A stretch of DNA of 64,000 bases. Origin: Streptomyces cellulosae (GTDB lineage: Bacteria; Actinomycetota; Actinomycetes; Streptomycetales; Streptomycetaceae). Location: NCBI GenBank assembly GCA_014655195.1, contig BNBH01000003.1, positions 62,001-126,000 on the forward strand. Direction: 5' to 3'. Position 1 is the first letter of the stretch; every line of letters begins with the position of its first letter. The notes below the pieces were generated by a model, which did no database searches, was not told where the DNA came from, and saw nothing but the letters and a program-made list of their open reading frames with translations. The translations under genes were made by a program, and so were the position numbers. Below, in pieces: positions 1-7,806 of the stretch.

Positions 1-328
1 CCTGGTCGACAGGGTCATCCGCACCTCGATTGCTGCGAACACCCAGGTCTCCAAGGGCACCCAGGTCCAGATCTTCATCGGCAAGGCGAAGGAAGCCGAG
101 AAGGTAGCCGTGCCCAAGGTCAACGGCCAGCGGCTCGAGGACGCCCAGCGGATGCTCTCGGAGGCGGGACTCTCCGTCGCCGGTGTGCAGGGCCCCAACG
201 ACCCCAACGCCCGCGTGTTCGGTTCCAACCCGGCCCAGGACAGCCAGGTGGACAAGGGCACCGGAGTGACCCTGTTCACGATCGGCGGCGGTAACGGCGG
301 CGGCGGCGACGGCGGCATCTTCGGCTGA
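1..328 (+). CDS. pknB: Ser/Thr protein kinase PknB, C-terminal PASTA end (5' truncated)
   Basis: Only the last ~108 codons are in the window; the reading frame is open from base 2. The visible part contains a PASTA-type repeat (VPKVNGQRLEDAQRMLSEAG followed by a V-x-G-x-x-P pattern and a final VTLFTIGGG strand) and the end of another before it. It finishes in a Gly-rich tail. PASTA repeats form the extracellular sensor of actinobacterial PknB-type kinases, binding muropeptide or lipid II, with the kinase domain in the cytoplasm. The kinase domain lies outside the window, so the assignment rests on the PASTA end plus the neighbouring sortase, pabA and crgA genes, which flank pknB in Streptomyces. 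A bidirectional terminator follows. Confidence 0.85.
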   Translation, partial: LVDRVIRTSIAANTQVSKGTQVQIFIGKAKEAEKVAVPKVNGQRLEDAQRMLSEAGLSVAGVQGPNDPNARVFGSNPAQDSQVDKGTGVTLFTIGGGNGGGGDGGIFG

Positions 329-352
329 CCCGCGGATCCCCGTAGTACGACA

Positions 353-390
353 GGAGCCCCGGCCCCCTCTTCGGAGGGGACCGGGGCTCC
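353..390. terminator. bidirectional hairpin terminator between pknB and sortase
   Basis: Inverted repeat GGAGCCCCGG ... CCGGGGCTCC with one mismatch and five further inner pairs around a short CTTCGG-type loop. It lies between the convergent ends of pknB and the sortase gene; a short TTG follows on the plus strand. Confidence 0.8.
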
Positions 391-415
391 TTGCTGTTCC
401 CGTAGGGGAAGACGC

Positions 416-1204
416 TCAGCGCAGCTCCTCCGGCGGCGTGCGGTTCTCGTCCACCTTCTCTTTGCGGACCAATTCGCCCCACACGATGTAGCGGTACTTG
501 CTGGTGTAGATCGGCGTGCAGGTCGTCAGCGTGATGTAGTGGCCGGCCTTCTCACGGCCGGACTCCGCGGGGACCTTGCCGAGGACGCCGACGTTGTACT
601 TCGAGGTCTCCGGGAGGATGCCGTAGACCTTGTAGACGAACCACGTGTCCTTCGTCTCGAAGACGATCGGGTCGCCCTTCTTGATCTTGTGGATGCCGTG
701 GAACTTGGCGCCGTGGCCGTCCCGGTGCGCGGCGAGCGAGAAGTTGCCCTTCTTGCCGGACGTCGGCAGCGTCGCCTTCACGGGGTCCGTGTAGTAGCCG
801 GCCACGCCGTCGTTGAGGACCTTCATCGACGTGCCCTTCTCCACGAGGATGTCGTCGCCGCTCATCGTGGGCACGTGCAGGAAGCCGATGCCGTTCTTGC
901 TGTCGTAGACGGCGGGGGCCTCGCGTTCGGCGCCGTCGGACTCCTGCGCCCAGGAGTCGCGGACCTTGTCCGCCTGCCGGTCCGCCGCGCGGTCCGCGAC
1001 GACGTTCGTCCACCACAGCGAGTAGACGACGAACAGGCCGAGCACCACGCCCGCGGTGATCAGCATCTCCCCGAAGAAGCTGATCACCATGGCCACCGGG
1101 CCCAGACGGCGGCGCCCCCGGGGAGGCGGGGACGCGTGTGTGTGCTGTGCGGTGTCGTCGGCGGTCGCTGCCACGTTTCCTCTGCCCTTAACTGACGAGC
1201 GCAT
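416..1204 (-). CDS. srtE: class E sortase (downstream copy)
   Basis: 262-residue sortase, a membrane-anchored transpeptidase that cleaves sorting signals (LAxTG in Streptomyces class E) and attaches proteins to peptidoglycan. A short basic cytoplasmic N-terminus is followed by one membrane segment at about residues 37-62 and an extracytoplasmic beta-barrel. The catalytic residues are visible: His160 (SLAAHRDGHG), Cys229 in TLTTCTP and Arg238 in KYRYIVWG. The ATG start at 1204 overlaps the end of the upstream sortase gene by 17 bases, so the two are probably translationally coupled. It has the same fold as its neighbour but lacks that protein's long disordered N-terminus. Targets would be long chaplins and other LAxTG proteins elsewhere in the genome, which I infer from the family. 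Confidence 0.93.
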   Translation of the reverse strand: MRSSVKGRGNVAATADDTAQHTHASPPPRGRRRLGPVAMVISFFGEMLITAGVVLGLFVVYSLWWTNVVADRAADRQADKVRDSWAQESDGAEREAPAVYDSKNGIGFLHVPTMSGDDILVEKGTSMKVLNDGVAGYYTDPVKATLPTSGKKGNFSLAAHRDGHGAKFHGIHKIKKGDPIVFETKDTWFVYKVYGILPETSKYNVGVLGKVPAESGREKAGHYITLTTCTPIYTSKYRYIVWGELVRKEKVDENRTPPEELR

Positions 1205-2360
1205 CCGGCTTGCCCTTGCTGCGCGGCCGTTCCTCGACCATCTGACCCCAGACGATCAAGCGGTACTTGCTGGTGAACTCAGGTGTGCAGGTGGTGAGCG
1301 TGATGTAGCGGCCCGGTCCGGTGAAGCCCGAGCCCTTGGGCACCGGTTCGAGGACGCTGACGTTGCTCGGCGGCGTCACCGGCAGCATCGACGCCGTCTT
1401 GTAGACGAAGTACTTGTCCTGCGTCTCCACGACGATCGGGTCGCCCGGCTGCAACCGGTTGATGTACCGGAACGGCTCCCCGTGCGTGTTACGGTGCCCC
1501 GCCAGACCGAAGTTGCCGGTCTTGTCGTACGGCATCGCCGTCTTCAGCGCGCCCTCCGCGTAGTGGCCGACCATGCCCCGGTCGAGCACCTTCTTGCTGC
1601 TGATGCCCTCGGCGATCGGCACGACCACGTCCAGCTTCGGTATGTGCAGCAGCGCGAACCCCTGCCCGGGCTCGAACGCGCCGGGTCTGCGCTCGCCGTT
1701 CGCCCAGTCCTGCTGGAGGTCGCTGGCCTCCTTGCCGGCCTGCGCCTGCGCGCGCACGTTCGTCCACCACAGCTGGTAGGTCACGAACAGCAGCATCAGC
1801 ACGCCGGTGGTGATGAACACCTCGCCGATGGCCCGGCTCGCCATGACCGCGGGGCTGGGCTTGCGCGCCCGTGCCTGTCGGCGCGCCTCGACCCGGGACA
1901 GCGGAGCCCGTGGCGCCCTCTCAGAGGCGCTGCCACCTGCTCTTCCGGAAGTCGGGCCGTCCCCGGCCTTGTGGGAGCCTCCACGGCGCCCGTGGCGCTT
2001 CCTGGCGGCCTTCCTGCGGGCCGCGCGGCCTCCGGTCGGCGGAGCCTCCTCGCGCGCCGGCCGCGGGGGCGGGTCCGGGATGCGCAGCGCGACGGTCGCG
2101 TCGTCGACCGGCGGAAGCTGCGTGGTCGCGTCGTCGACCGGCGGAAGCTGCGTGGTCGCGTCCCCGGCGCCGCCCGCGTAGGGATCGGGCGTCGCCGCCC
2201 GGCCGTACCAGCCGTCCCCGTACGCACCATTGACCCCGTGCGCGCCATCGACCCCGTACGCACCCTGGGCCCCGTACGGCTGCCCGCCGTACGAGGTGCC
2301 CTGGTCGCCGGCGCCGTATCCGTGGGCGCCGGACTCGCGCTCGGGGCGCAGCGCCGTCAC
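1188..2360 (-). CDS. srtE: class E sortase with long disordered N-terminus (upstream copy)
   Basis: 390-residue sortase. Residues 1-175 are a Gly/Tyr/Pro- then Arg/Lys-rich cytoplasmic region, residues ~181-200 form the membrane anchor, and the sortase barrel follows. Catalytic residues are His289 (GLAGHRNTHG), Cys358 (TLTTCTP) and Arg367 (KYRLIVWG). The tail contains two perfect tandem copies of ATTQLPPVDD (residues 68-87), encoded by an exact 30-bp repeat. Tandem class E sortases in this position are typical of Streptomyces, where the pair anchors long chaplins needed for aerial growth. The function of the cytoplasmic tail is unknown; its TQ motifs next to pknB make it a candidate phospho-target. 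Confidence 0.93.
   Translation of the reverse strand: MTALRPERESGAHGYGAGDQGTSYGGQPYGAQGAYGVDGAHGVNGAYGDGWYGRAATPDPYAGGAGDATTQLPPVDDATTQLPPVDDATVALRIPDPPPRPAREEAPPTGGRAARRKAARKRHGRRGGSHKAGDGPTSGRAGGSASERAPRAPLSRVEARRQARARKPSPAVMASRAIGEVFITTGVLMLLFVTYQLWWTNVRAQAQAGKEASDLQQDWANGERRPGAFEPGQGFALLHIPKLDVVVPIAEGISSKKVLDRGMVGHYAEGALKTAMPYDKTGNFGLAGHRNTHGEPFRYINRLQPGDPIVVETQDKYFVYKTASMLPVTPPSNVSVLEPVPKGSGFTGPGRYITLTTCTPEFTSKYRLIVWGQMVEERPRSKGKPDALVS
2095..2160. repeat. 30-bp perfect tandem repeat, 2.2 copies, in sortase gene
   Basis: Unit of 30 bases beginning GTCGCGTCGTCGACC at 2095-2124, repeated exactly at 2125-2154, with six further bases of a third copy. It is in frame and encodes the ATTQLPPVDD duplication. 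Absence of synonymous differences points to recent duplication or gene conversion. Confidence 0.95.
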
Positions 2361-2995
2361 GCCGAGGACCTGCCCACCACCGGGGCGAGCCCGGCGGACC
2401 TCGCCACAGCGTCCGGGTCACCGCACTCCGCGAGCCAGTTGGCCAGCATCCGGTGGCCGTGCTCGGTCAGCACCGACTCGGGGTGGAACTGCACCCCCTC
2501 CACGGCGAGTTCACGGTGCCTCAGGCCCATCACTATGCCGTCCTCGGTGCGTGCGGTGACCTCCAGCTCGGCCGGCACCGTGGCCGGCTCGGCGGCCAGC
2601 GAGTGGTACCGGGTGGCGGTGAACGGGGAGGGCAGCCCGGCGAAGACGCCCTTGCCCTCGTGCGTCACCGGGGAGGTCTTGCCGTGCAGCAGCTCGGGGG
2701 CGCGGTCGACGACACCGCCGTACGCCACCTGCATCGACTGCATGCCGAGGCAGACGCCGAAGACGGGCACGCCGGTCGCGGCGCAGTGCCGCACCATGTC
2801 CACGCAGACGCCGGCCTCTTCGGGGGTCCCGGGGCCGGGGGACAGCAGCACGCCGTCGAATCCGTCCTGGGCGTGCGAGGTCGACACCTCGTCGTTGCGC
2901 AGGACCTCGCACTCGGCGCCCAGCTGGTACAGGTACTGGACCAGGTTGAAGACGAAGCTGTCGTAGTTGTCGACGACGAGAATGCGCGCGCTCAC
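2357..2995 (-). CDS. pabA: glutamine amidotransferase, aminodeoxychorismate/anthranilate synthase component II
   Basis: 212-residue class I glutamine amidotransferase that hydrolyses glutamine to supply ammonia to the chorismate-using partner (folate or tryptophan branch). The N-terminus MSARILVVDNYDSF is standard for PabA/TrpG. The triad is present: Cys82 in GVCLGMQ, His171 and Glu173 in VQFHPES. Also seen is the oxyanion-hole LLSPGPGTP. The GTG start at 2995 overlaps the stop of the upstream small membrane protein as GTGA, indicating coupling. No pabB or trpE lies nearby, so which pathway it serves cannot be decided from this window; such orphan copies can be shared. Confidence 0.9.
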   Translation of the reverse strand: MSARILVVDNYDSFVFNLVQYLYQLGAECEVLRNDEVSTSHAQDGFDGVLLSPGPGTPEEAGVCVDMVRHCAATGVPVFGVCLGMQSMQVAYGGVVDRAPELLHGKTSPVTHEGKGVFAGLPSPFTATRYHSLAAEPATVPAELEVTARTEDGIVMGLRHRELAVEGVQFHPESVLTEHGHRMLANWLAECGDPDAVARSAGLAPVVGRSSA

Positions 2996-3153
2996 TGGTT
3001 GTCCACCGTCACATCGTTGAAGGGCAGCAGCGGCTCCGCCCACGGGAAGACGTACTGGAAGAGGACGTAGACCACGACGGTGACCAGCACGAGTGAGATG
3101 AGTGCCCTGACCCATCCGTTGCCCGGCAGATGCCGCCAGATCCAGCTGTACAT
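2992..3153 (-). CDS. small single-span membrane protein
   Basis: 53 residues starting MYSWIWRHLPGNG, with a central hydrophobic span WVRALISLVLVTVVVYVLF (~14-32) and a short C-terminal tail PWAEPLLPFNDVTVDNQ. Streptomyces-type codon bias and a GTGA overlap with pabA support a real gene. The ATG at 3153 is preceded by a weak purine run (GACGGAAGGGACGGC); longer in-frame starts exist but add low-complexity sequence. Conserved small proteins of this kind occur at this locus in Streptomyces next to the crgA region. No function is assigned. Confidence 0.75.
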   Translation of the reverse strand: MYSWIWRHLPGNGWVRALISLVLVTVVVYVLFQYVFPWAEPLLPFNDVTVDNQ

Positions 3154-3324
3154 GCCGTCCCTTCCGTCGTACCACGGCACCAGACCCACGCCGTACGCCA
3201 CCAGACTAACGGCGCAACGCCCTCTGTTTCCCGGCCTCCACAGGCTGTGTGACAAGCCGACCGGTCCGCTGTCCACACCCTTGAGTACGTGCCGCGGGGC
3301 CGATCGCCTCGATACCGGGCGCAT

Positions 3325-3338
3325 GTTCCACGTGAAAC
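3325..3338. other. parS: near-consensus parS site (1 mismatch)
   Basis: GTTCCACGTGAAAC, one substitution from GTTTCACGTGAAAC, in the 3' flank of the DUF881 gene. Weaker ParB binding would be expected; listed as a degenerate site. Confidence 0.6.
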
Positions 3339-3352
3339 CGGCGCGGCGGGTG

Positions 3353-4135
3353 TCAGTCCACGGGTTCGGCGTAGTGCAGGTCCACCGTGCCGGAGTAGCC
3401 GGGCAGGGTCGTGGTCCCCTCGTCCTCGACCTTCCAGCCGAGGCCGTAGACGTTGACGTAGACCATGTAGTTCTGGATCGCCGGCGACGAGGCGAGCGCC
3501 TTCCGCAGCTTCTCCGGGTCCCCGACCGCTGTGATCGTGTACGGCGGGGAGTAGACGCGGCCCTGGAGGATCAGGGTGTTGCCCACGCAGCGGACGGCGC
3601 TGGTGGAGATCAGCCGCTGGTCCATGACCTGGATTCCCTCGGCGCCGCCCTGCCACATGGCGTTCACCACGGCCTGGAGGTCCTGCTGGTGGATGACCAG
3701 ATAGTCCGGCTGCGGCTCGGGGTAGCCGGGGAGCTTGGCGGTGGCGTCCGGCGGCGCGTCGTTCAGCGTGACGGTGATCGCCTCACCCTTGAGCTTCTGG
3801 GTGCCGGCCCGCTCCTCCAGCGCGGCGAGCCGGGCGTCCTCGGCCTCGGTGCTGCCGTCGTCCCGCTCGGCCAGGGCCTCGATGTCCTTGCGCAACGCGC
3901 CGTTGGACTCGTCGAGCTCGGCGTTCTTGCGGCTGCGCTCGTGGATCAGGTCGGACAGCTTCAGGAGGGAGGCGTCCGTGCGGATGTTCGTGCCCTTGGC
4001 CGTGTCGAAACTGACGAAGAAGAGGAGGCCCGCGAGGGCGAAGATGCCCGCGGTGAGCGCCCGCACCGGACGCAGACGGCGTGGGCGGGCCGCGGGACTG
4101 GATTCCGTCCCCGGGGAGTCGGCAGAATTGCTCAA
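3353..4135 (-). CDS. DUF881 family membrane-anchored protein
   Basis: 260 residues: a basic N-terminus, one membrane segment ([19 protein letters not shown], ~28-48), a coiled-coil-like acidic/basic stretch (~65-115), then the DUF881 domain with [19 protein letters not shown] and the [15 protein letters not shown] region. Such proteins occur beside crgA across Actinobacteria and are linked by context to the division or cell-wall apparatus; the biochemical role is unknown. The start is TTG at 4135, chosen because GAAGGAGATAAGG lies just upstream and no ATG or GTG is better placed. It is divergent from crgA with a 140-base shared promoter region. Confidence 0.85.
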   Translation of the reverse strand: MSNSADSPGTESSPAARPRRLRPVRALTAGIFALAGLLFFVSFDTAKGTNIRTDASLLKLSDLIHERSRKNAELDESNGALRKDIEALAERDDGSTEAEDARLAALEERAGTQKLKGEAITVTLNDAPPDATAKLPGYPEPQPDYLVIHQQDLQAVVNAMWQGGAEGIQVMDQRLISTSAVRCVGNTLILQGRVYSPPYTITAVGDPEKLRKALASSPAIQNYMVYVNVYGLGWKVEDEGTTTLPGYSGTVDLHYAEPVD

Positions 4136-4275
4136 CGTACCCTTATCTCCTTCGGCGCCGTAGAAGCACTACGCTAACGGACGCCCGGGGGAGCACTCAG
4201 AGTCCCCTTGTACGCTGCCCCGAGCCCGACCCAGACCCTGCGCGGCCACGCAGCGCATCGACAGGAGAGACCCTC

Positions 4276-4530
4276 GTGCCGAAGTCACGTATCCGCAAGA
4301 AGGCCGACTACACGCCGCCTCCGGCCAAGCAGACGACCGCGATCAAGCTGACCAACCGCGCCTGGGTCGCGCCGGTGATGCTGGCCCTGTTCCTCATCGG
4401 CCTGGCCTGGATCGTCGTCTTCTACGTCACGGACGGCTCGCTGCCCATCGACAAGCTGGGCAACTGGAACATCGTGGTGGGCTTCGGCTTCATCGCCGCC
4501 GGGTTCGGCGTCTCCACACAGTGGAAGTAG
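4276..4530 (+). CDS. crgA: septation inhibitor / divisome protein CrgA
   Basis: 84 residues, the family's usual length, with two membrane spans (~30-52 [20 protein letters not shown] and ~63-80) and a basic cytoplasmic N-terminus [15 protein letters not shown]. In Streptomyces CrgA delays or inhibits FtsZ ring assembly during aerial growth; in mycobacteria it bridges FtsZ, FtsQ, PBPs and CwsA. The GTG start at 4276 has AGGAGAG 6-10 bases upstream. It is monocistronic by layout: the DUF881 gene is divergent, and the downstream 300 bases hold a DnaA-box cluster before the convergent rhomboid gene. Confidence 0.95.
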   Translation: MPKSRIRKKADYTPPPAKQTTAIKLTNRAWVAPVMLALFLIGLAWIVVFYVTDGSLPIDKLGNWNIVVGFGFIAAGFGVSTQWK

Positions 4531-4589
4531 CGCCGGACCGGGCTCCGCGCACGGCTCCGGCCTGCCGCTGAGCCCTGCCCTGCCCGGAG

Positions 4590-4823
4590 AGGTCCACAGC
4601 TCTGGGCAGGGTTATCCCCTGAGTTATCCACAGCCCTGTCCACATGTGGATAGGCGACCCGATCTGTGGATAACCCTCTTTCAGGTTGACGCCGGTGTGA
4701 CAGAAACACCACCAACCGAAAGTCTGTTCGTATGTAGCCTGACCTGCGGAAACAGCGGTCGGTGACCGCACAGGGCACGCTTCTCGCACGATGTGCACAA
4801 GATCCGGCACCGACTGTGGACAA
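4590..4823. promoter_or_regulatory. DnaA-box cluster between crgA and rhomboid gene
   Basis: The 301-base gap 4531-4831 holds no gene. It contains AGGTCCACA (4590), TTATCCACA (4624), CTGTCCACA (4636), inverted CTATCCACA (4645-4653) and inverted TTATCCACA (4665-4673), plus an inverted perfect TTGTCCACA at 4815-4823. The two TTATCCACA copies are exact matches to the strongest E. coli DnaA box. The 4636 and 4645 boxes abut head to head as CTGTCCACA/TGTGGATAG. Confidence 0.75.
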
Positions 4824-4831
4824 ACTCCGGC

Positions 4832-5719
4832 TCAGGTGAGCTGCGCGGTCCTCAGCAGTGTGAGCAGCACGACCACACCCAGGACCAGCGCACACGTGCC
4901 GTACTGCACCAGCGCCCGCCGCTCCCGCGGGGCGTGCACCATCGCGTAGCCGATGACGACACCGGCGGCCAGACCGCCGATGTGGGCCTGCCAGGCGATG
5001 CCGCTCCAGGTGAAGGTGATGACGAGGTTGACCGCCAGCAGGGCGACGATCGGCCGCATGTCGTAGCGGAGGCGGCGCATCAGGACGGCCATCGCGCCGA
5101 ACAGCCCGAACACGGCGCCCGACGCGCCCAGCGAGGCCGTGCTTCCTCCGGCCAGCAGATACGTGAGGGCGCTGCCCGCCAGGCCGGAGATCAGATACAG
5201 CGCGAGATAGCGCGCCCGGCCCAGATGCTGCTCCAGCGGTCCGCCCAGCAGCCAGAGGCTGAGCATGTTGAAGCCGATGTGCCAGATCTCCTCGTGCGTG
5301 AACATCGAGGTCACCAGGCGGTACCACTCACCGTCCGCCACGCCCTGGGTGGGCGTGAACGGCGCCGGCGGCCAGGCGCCCACCAGGTAGAGATCGGACA
5401 GCAGCGACCTCTCGATCATCACCGCGAGGAAGACCGCGACGTTGATCCCGATGAGGATCTTGGTGACCAGCCGGGGATCCCCGGCGATGGTCCCGCCGGC
5501 CAGCGTGCGGGGCATGGAGGCGGACGGCGCATGACCCGTGCCCCCGCCACCGCGTACGCACTCCGGGCACTGGAAGCCGACCGAGGCCTCGACCATGCAC
5601 TCGGGGCAGATCGGCCGCTCGCACCGGGTGCAGCGGACGCCGGTCTCGCGGTCCGGATGGCGATAACAGCCGGGGACGCGCTGGGCCCCCTGCCGGCCGC
5701 CGGCGGCCTGGTCGTCCAT
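4832..5719 (-). CDS. rhomboid family intramembrane serine protease with N-terminal zinc-binding module
   Basis: 295 residues. The first ~55 carry a B-box-like zinc motif (CYRHPDRETGVRCTRCERPI, then CPECM and CPEC). The rest is a rhomboid membrane core of at least six spans: WYRLVTSMFTHEEIWHIGFN, catalytic Ser190 in GASGAVFG and catalytic His236 in AWQAHIGG. Rhomboids cleave substrate membrane segments within the bilayer; the substrate is unknown. The ATG at 5719 sits opposite the ppiA terminator. The zinc module is common in actinobacterial rhomboids at this locus and may recruit substrates. Confidence 0.93.
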   Translation of the reverse strand: MDDQAAGGRQGAQRVPGCYRHPDRETGVRCTRCERPICPECMVEASVGFQCPECVRGGGGTGHAPSASMPRTLAGGTIAGDPRLVTKILIGINVAVFLAVMIERSLLSDLYLVGAWPPAPFTPTQGVADGEWYRLVTSMFTHEEIWHIGFNMLSLWLLGGPLEQHLGRARYLALYLISGLAGSALTYLLAGGSTASLGASGAVFGLFGAMAVLMRRLRYDMRPIVALLAVNLVITFTWSGIAWQAHIGGLAAGVVIGYAMVHAPRERRALVQYGTCALVLGVVVLLTLLRTAQLT

Positions 5720-5747
5720 GAGATCCCCTAGGTCGTTGGAAAAGCCC

Positions 5748-5779
5748 CGCCCCGCCCATCCTTACGGATGAGCGGGGCG
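5748..5779 (-). terminator. ppiA transcription terminator
   Basis: Inverted repeat of CGCCCCGC and GCGGGGCG flanking CATCC/GGATG with a TTAC loop and one bulge. On the minus strand it is followed by GGCTTTTCC, so it ends ppiA transcription. Confidence 0.75.
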
Positions 5780-5822
5780 ATTGGTTCCCTTGGAGGCTTT
5801 CGCGCCCCGGGGAGCGGGGGAC

Positions 5823-6350
5823 TCAGCCCTCGCGGATCTCGACCGACTCGATGACGACGTCCTGCACCGGACGGTCGGTGCGCGGGTTGGTCTGCGTCGA
5901 GGCGATGCTGTCGACGACCTTCTGGCTGGCGGCGTCGGCCACCTCGCCGAAGATCGTGTGCTTGCGGTTCAGCCAGGCCGTCGGGGAGACCGTGATGAAG
6001 AACTGCGAGCCGTTGGTGCCCGGGCCGGCGTTGGCCATCGCCAGCAGGTAGGGCTTGTCGAAGCGCAGGTCCGGGTGGAACTCGTCCCCGAACTGGTAGC
6101 CGGGGCCGCCGGTGCCGTTGCCCAGCGGGTCACCGCCCTGGATCATGAAACCGCTGATCACCCGGTGGAAGACCGTGCCGTCGTAGAGCTTGTCCGTGGT
6201 CTTCTGCCCCGTCTTGGGGTTGGTCCACTCCCGCTCGCCCTTGGCGAGCTCGACGAAGTTCTTGACCGTCTGCGGCGCCTGGTCCGGGAAGAGCTGGACC
6301 TGGATGTCGCCGTGATTGGTCTTCAGGGTGGCGTAGAGCTGCGTAGCCAC
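5823..6350 (-). CDS. ppiA: cyclophilin-type peptidyl-prolyl cis-trans isomerase
   Basis: 175 residues, a single cytoplasmic cyclophilin domain with no signal peptide. The catalytic block FHRVISGFMIQGGDPLGNGT (Arg63, Phe68, Gln71) and the NGSQFFIT signature are intact. It accelerates prolyl bond isomerisation during protein folding and would be cyclosporin-sensitive. The start is GTG at 6350 (VATQLYATLK), preceded by AAGGCAC; the in-frame upstream extension has no conserved sequence. Transcribed alone and closed by the hairpin just downstream. Confidence 0.95.
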   Translation of the reverse strand: MATQLYATLKTNHGDIQVQLFPDQAPQTVKNFVELAKGEREWTNPKTGQKTTDKLYDGTVFHRVISGFMIQGGDPLGNGTGGPGYQFGDEFHPDLRFDKPYLLAMANAGPGTNGSQFFITVSPTAWLNRKHTIFGEVADAASQKVVDSIASTQTNPRTDRPVQDVVIESVEIREG

Positions 6351-6687
6351 GATGTGCCTTCCGTTGTCTTTCCGTGACTCCCTGATCCTCGCACGGACCG
6401 GCCCCGCAGTCGCCCGGCCTCGGTGCACAGGGGGCGTCCGGGGCCGTACCGCTTGCGGAAACCGTCACGAGTCCTTCCGCGCCGGGGGCACATCGTGCCG
6501 ATCCGTGGCATCGTCGGCGACTGGCACCCGTTGCACCGTTTCGCCCGCCTTGCCCTCGATACCGCCGTCGGTCACCGGGGACGGCACCCGTTCGCCCGTC
6601 CACGCATGCCGCGCGCCGACCCGGCAGGCATGATCCGGAAAAGGGTGGAAAGTCGAATTACCGTACGCCACCGAGGAGGAGGAACTC
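6351..6687. other. divergent intergenic region, ppiA and DUF5324-like gene
   Basis: 337 bases between two divergent genes. It should contain both promoters, but I cannot fix -10/-35 boxes with confidence. The only clear element is AGGAGGAGG at 6674-6682, the ribosome-binding site of the plus-strand gene. I see no RNA gene or good reading frame. Confidence 0.5.
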
Positions 6688-7410
6688 GTGACCCGCATCG
6701 ACAGCGTGCGCGCCGCGACCGGTTCGGCGAAGGACAGCGTGCTGCACGCCGCGGAAGTGGTGGCGCCCTACGCCGACACGGCCAAGGTCAGGGCCGCGCA
6801 CTACGCACAGGAGGCCCGCGTACGGCTCGCGCCCAAGGTGTCGCAGGCCGCGGAGCAGGCACGCGTGGCCGCGGAACAGGCCCGTGTGCAGTACGACGCC
6901 CGTGTGCAGCCGTATCTGGAACAGGCCCGGACCCACGTGCCGCCGAAGGTCGACAAGGCCGCCCACCAGGCCGCCGTCCGCACGCGCCTTGCCGCGCGCC
7001 AGGCCGCGGAGTACTCCCGGCCGGTGCTCGAGCAGGCGGTGGCCGCCGCCGGACCCGCGCGGGAGGAGGCCGCGGCCAGGAGCGCCGCCGCGCTCGCCGC
7101 TCTGCGGGGCCAGGTCACGGCCCGGCAGATCCAGAAGCTCGTGCGCAAGCAGCAGCGGCGGGCCGCGGCCGGCCGTGCGGCCAAGGTCGTCCTGATCCTG
7201 GGCGCCGTGGCCGGAGGCGCCTACGCCGCGTGGAAGTGGTGGGACAAGCAGGCCAACCCCGACTGGCTGGTGGAACCGCCGGCCGCGACGGACGTGTCCG
7301 GCTCGACCACCTTGACCTCCGTGGACGGCAGCGACGTGGGGTCCTCCCTGGACCCCGAGGTCGCGGCCAAGGAGGCCGAGGAAGAGGCCGCCAAGCGCGA
7401 CGAGGAGTGA
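6688..7410 (+). CDS. DUF5324-like alanine-rich membrane-associated protein
   Basis: 240 residues. Residues ~1-165 are Ala/Arg/Gln-rich and strongly helical, with repeats such as AEQARVAAEQARVQYDARVQ. One hydrophobic segment (KVVLILGAVAGGAYAAWKWW, ~172-192) is followed by an acidic tail ending AAKEAEEEAAKRDEE. The pattern resembles a long amphipathic helix or coiled coil anchored near the C-terminus. I recognise it as the Streptomyces DUF5324 type found beside ppiA; no function is known. GTG start at 6688 with AGGAGGAGG ideally placed. Its terminator shares bases with a parS site. Confidence 0.8.
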   Translation: MTRIDSVRAATGSAKDSVLHAAEVVAPYADTAKVRAAHYAQEARVRLAPKVSQAAEQARVAAEQARVQYDARVQPYLEQARTHVPPKVDKAAHQAAVRTRLAARQAAEYSRPVLEQAVAAAGPAREEAAARSAAALAALRGQVTARQIQKLVRKQQRRAAAGRAAKVVLILGAVAGGAYAAWKWWDKQANPDWLVEPPAATDVSGSTTLTSVDGSDVGSSLDPEVAAKEAEEEAAKRDEE

Positions 7411-7446
7411 CCGCGCAAGATCACCGTCATCACGAGGAACAGCGCG

Positions 7447-7495
7447 AACGACGCGGCGGGACAGAGGAATTGATCCTCCGTCCCGCCGCGTCGTT
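7447..7495 (+). terminator. terminator of DUF5324-like gene, fused to parS
   Basis: A 15-bp perfect stem AACGACGCGGCGGGA / TCCCGCCGCGTCGTT around a ~19-base loop, running into TTTC. The T-run is the GTTTC half of the parS site at 7493-7506. Confidence 0.8.
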
Positions 7496-7506
7496 TCACG
7501 TGAAAC
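7493..7506. other. parS: parS centromere site (perfect)
   Basis: GTTTCACGTGAAAC, exact ParB-binding consensus, overlapping the 3' side of the preceding terminator by three bases. Confidence 0.95.
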
Positions 7507-7508
7507 AA

Positions 7509-7544
7509 GACCCCTCACACCGCGTTTCCGCAGGTGGAGGGGTC
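7509..7544. terminator. hairpin with T-run next to tRNA-Ala
   Basis: GACCCCTC ... GAGGGGTC stem followed by TTTTCT on the plus strand. On the minus strand it lies just beyond the tRNA-Ala 3' end (7552), so it probably terminates the tRNA as well. Confidence 0.65.
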
Positions 7545-7551
7545 TTTTCTG

Positions 7552-7624
7552 TGGAGCCTAGGGGAGTCGAACCCCTGACATCTGCCATGCAAAGACAGCG
7601 CTCTACCAACTGAGCTAAGGCCCC
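7552..7624 (-). tRNA. tRNA-Ala(UGC)
   Basis: 73 bases without encoded CCA. Acceptor GGGGCCT pairs with AGGCTCC (one G-U), the D-arm is AGCTCAGTTGGTAGAGC, and the anticodon loop TTTGCAT sits on CTGTC/GGCAG giving anticodon TGC (plus-strand 7589-7591). The T-loop is GGTTCGACTCC. All arms fold normally. Confidence 0.96.
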
Positions 7625-7806
7625 GGAGGGAATGCGTCCACCAGGGAGAACAGATCCCGGCAGGCGTCCGGGACAAGAGTACCGGGTCCCCCCGGGGATT
7701 CCGCAAAAAGATTGGGGGTCCCCGTGACCAACCACTCTCCGTAAGATGCGTGGCGTGGTTCGCTCTAGCGAACCCACGGTTCATGGGGAAGCGATGGGGA
7801 GACGCA

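Noticed and set aside
2095..2160. CRISPR-like repeat
   Set aside because: Direct tandem units without spacers, in frame within a coding region; no cas genes in the window.
1056..2966. Long plus-strand open frame opposite the sortases and pabA
   Set aside because: It lies antisense to three genes with clear domains. High GC makes long antisense frames common; composition is Arg/Pro/Ala-rich with no domain.
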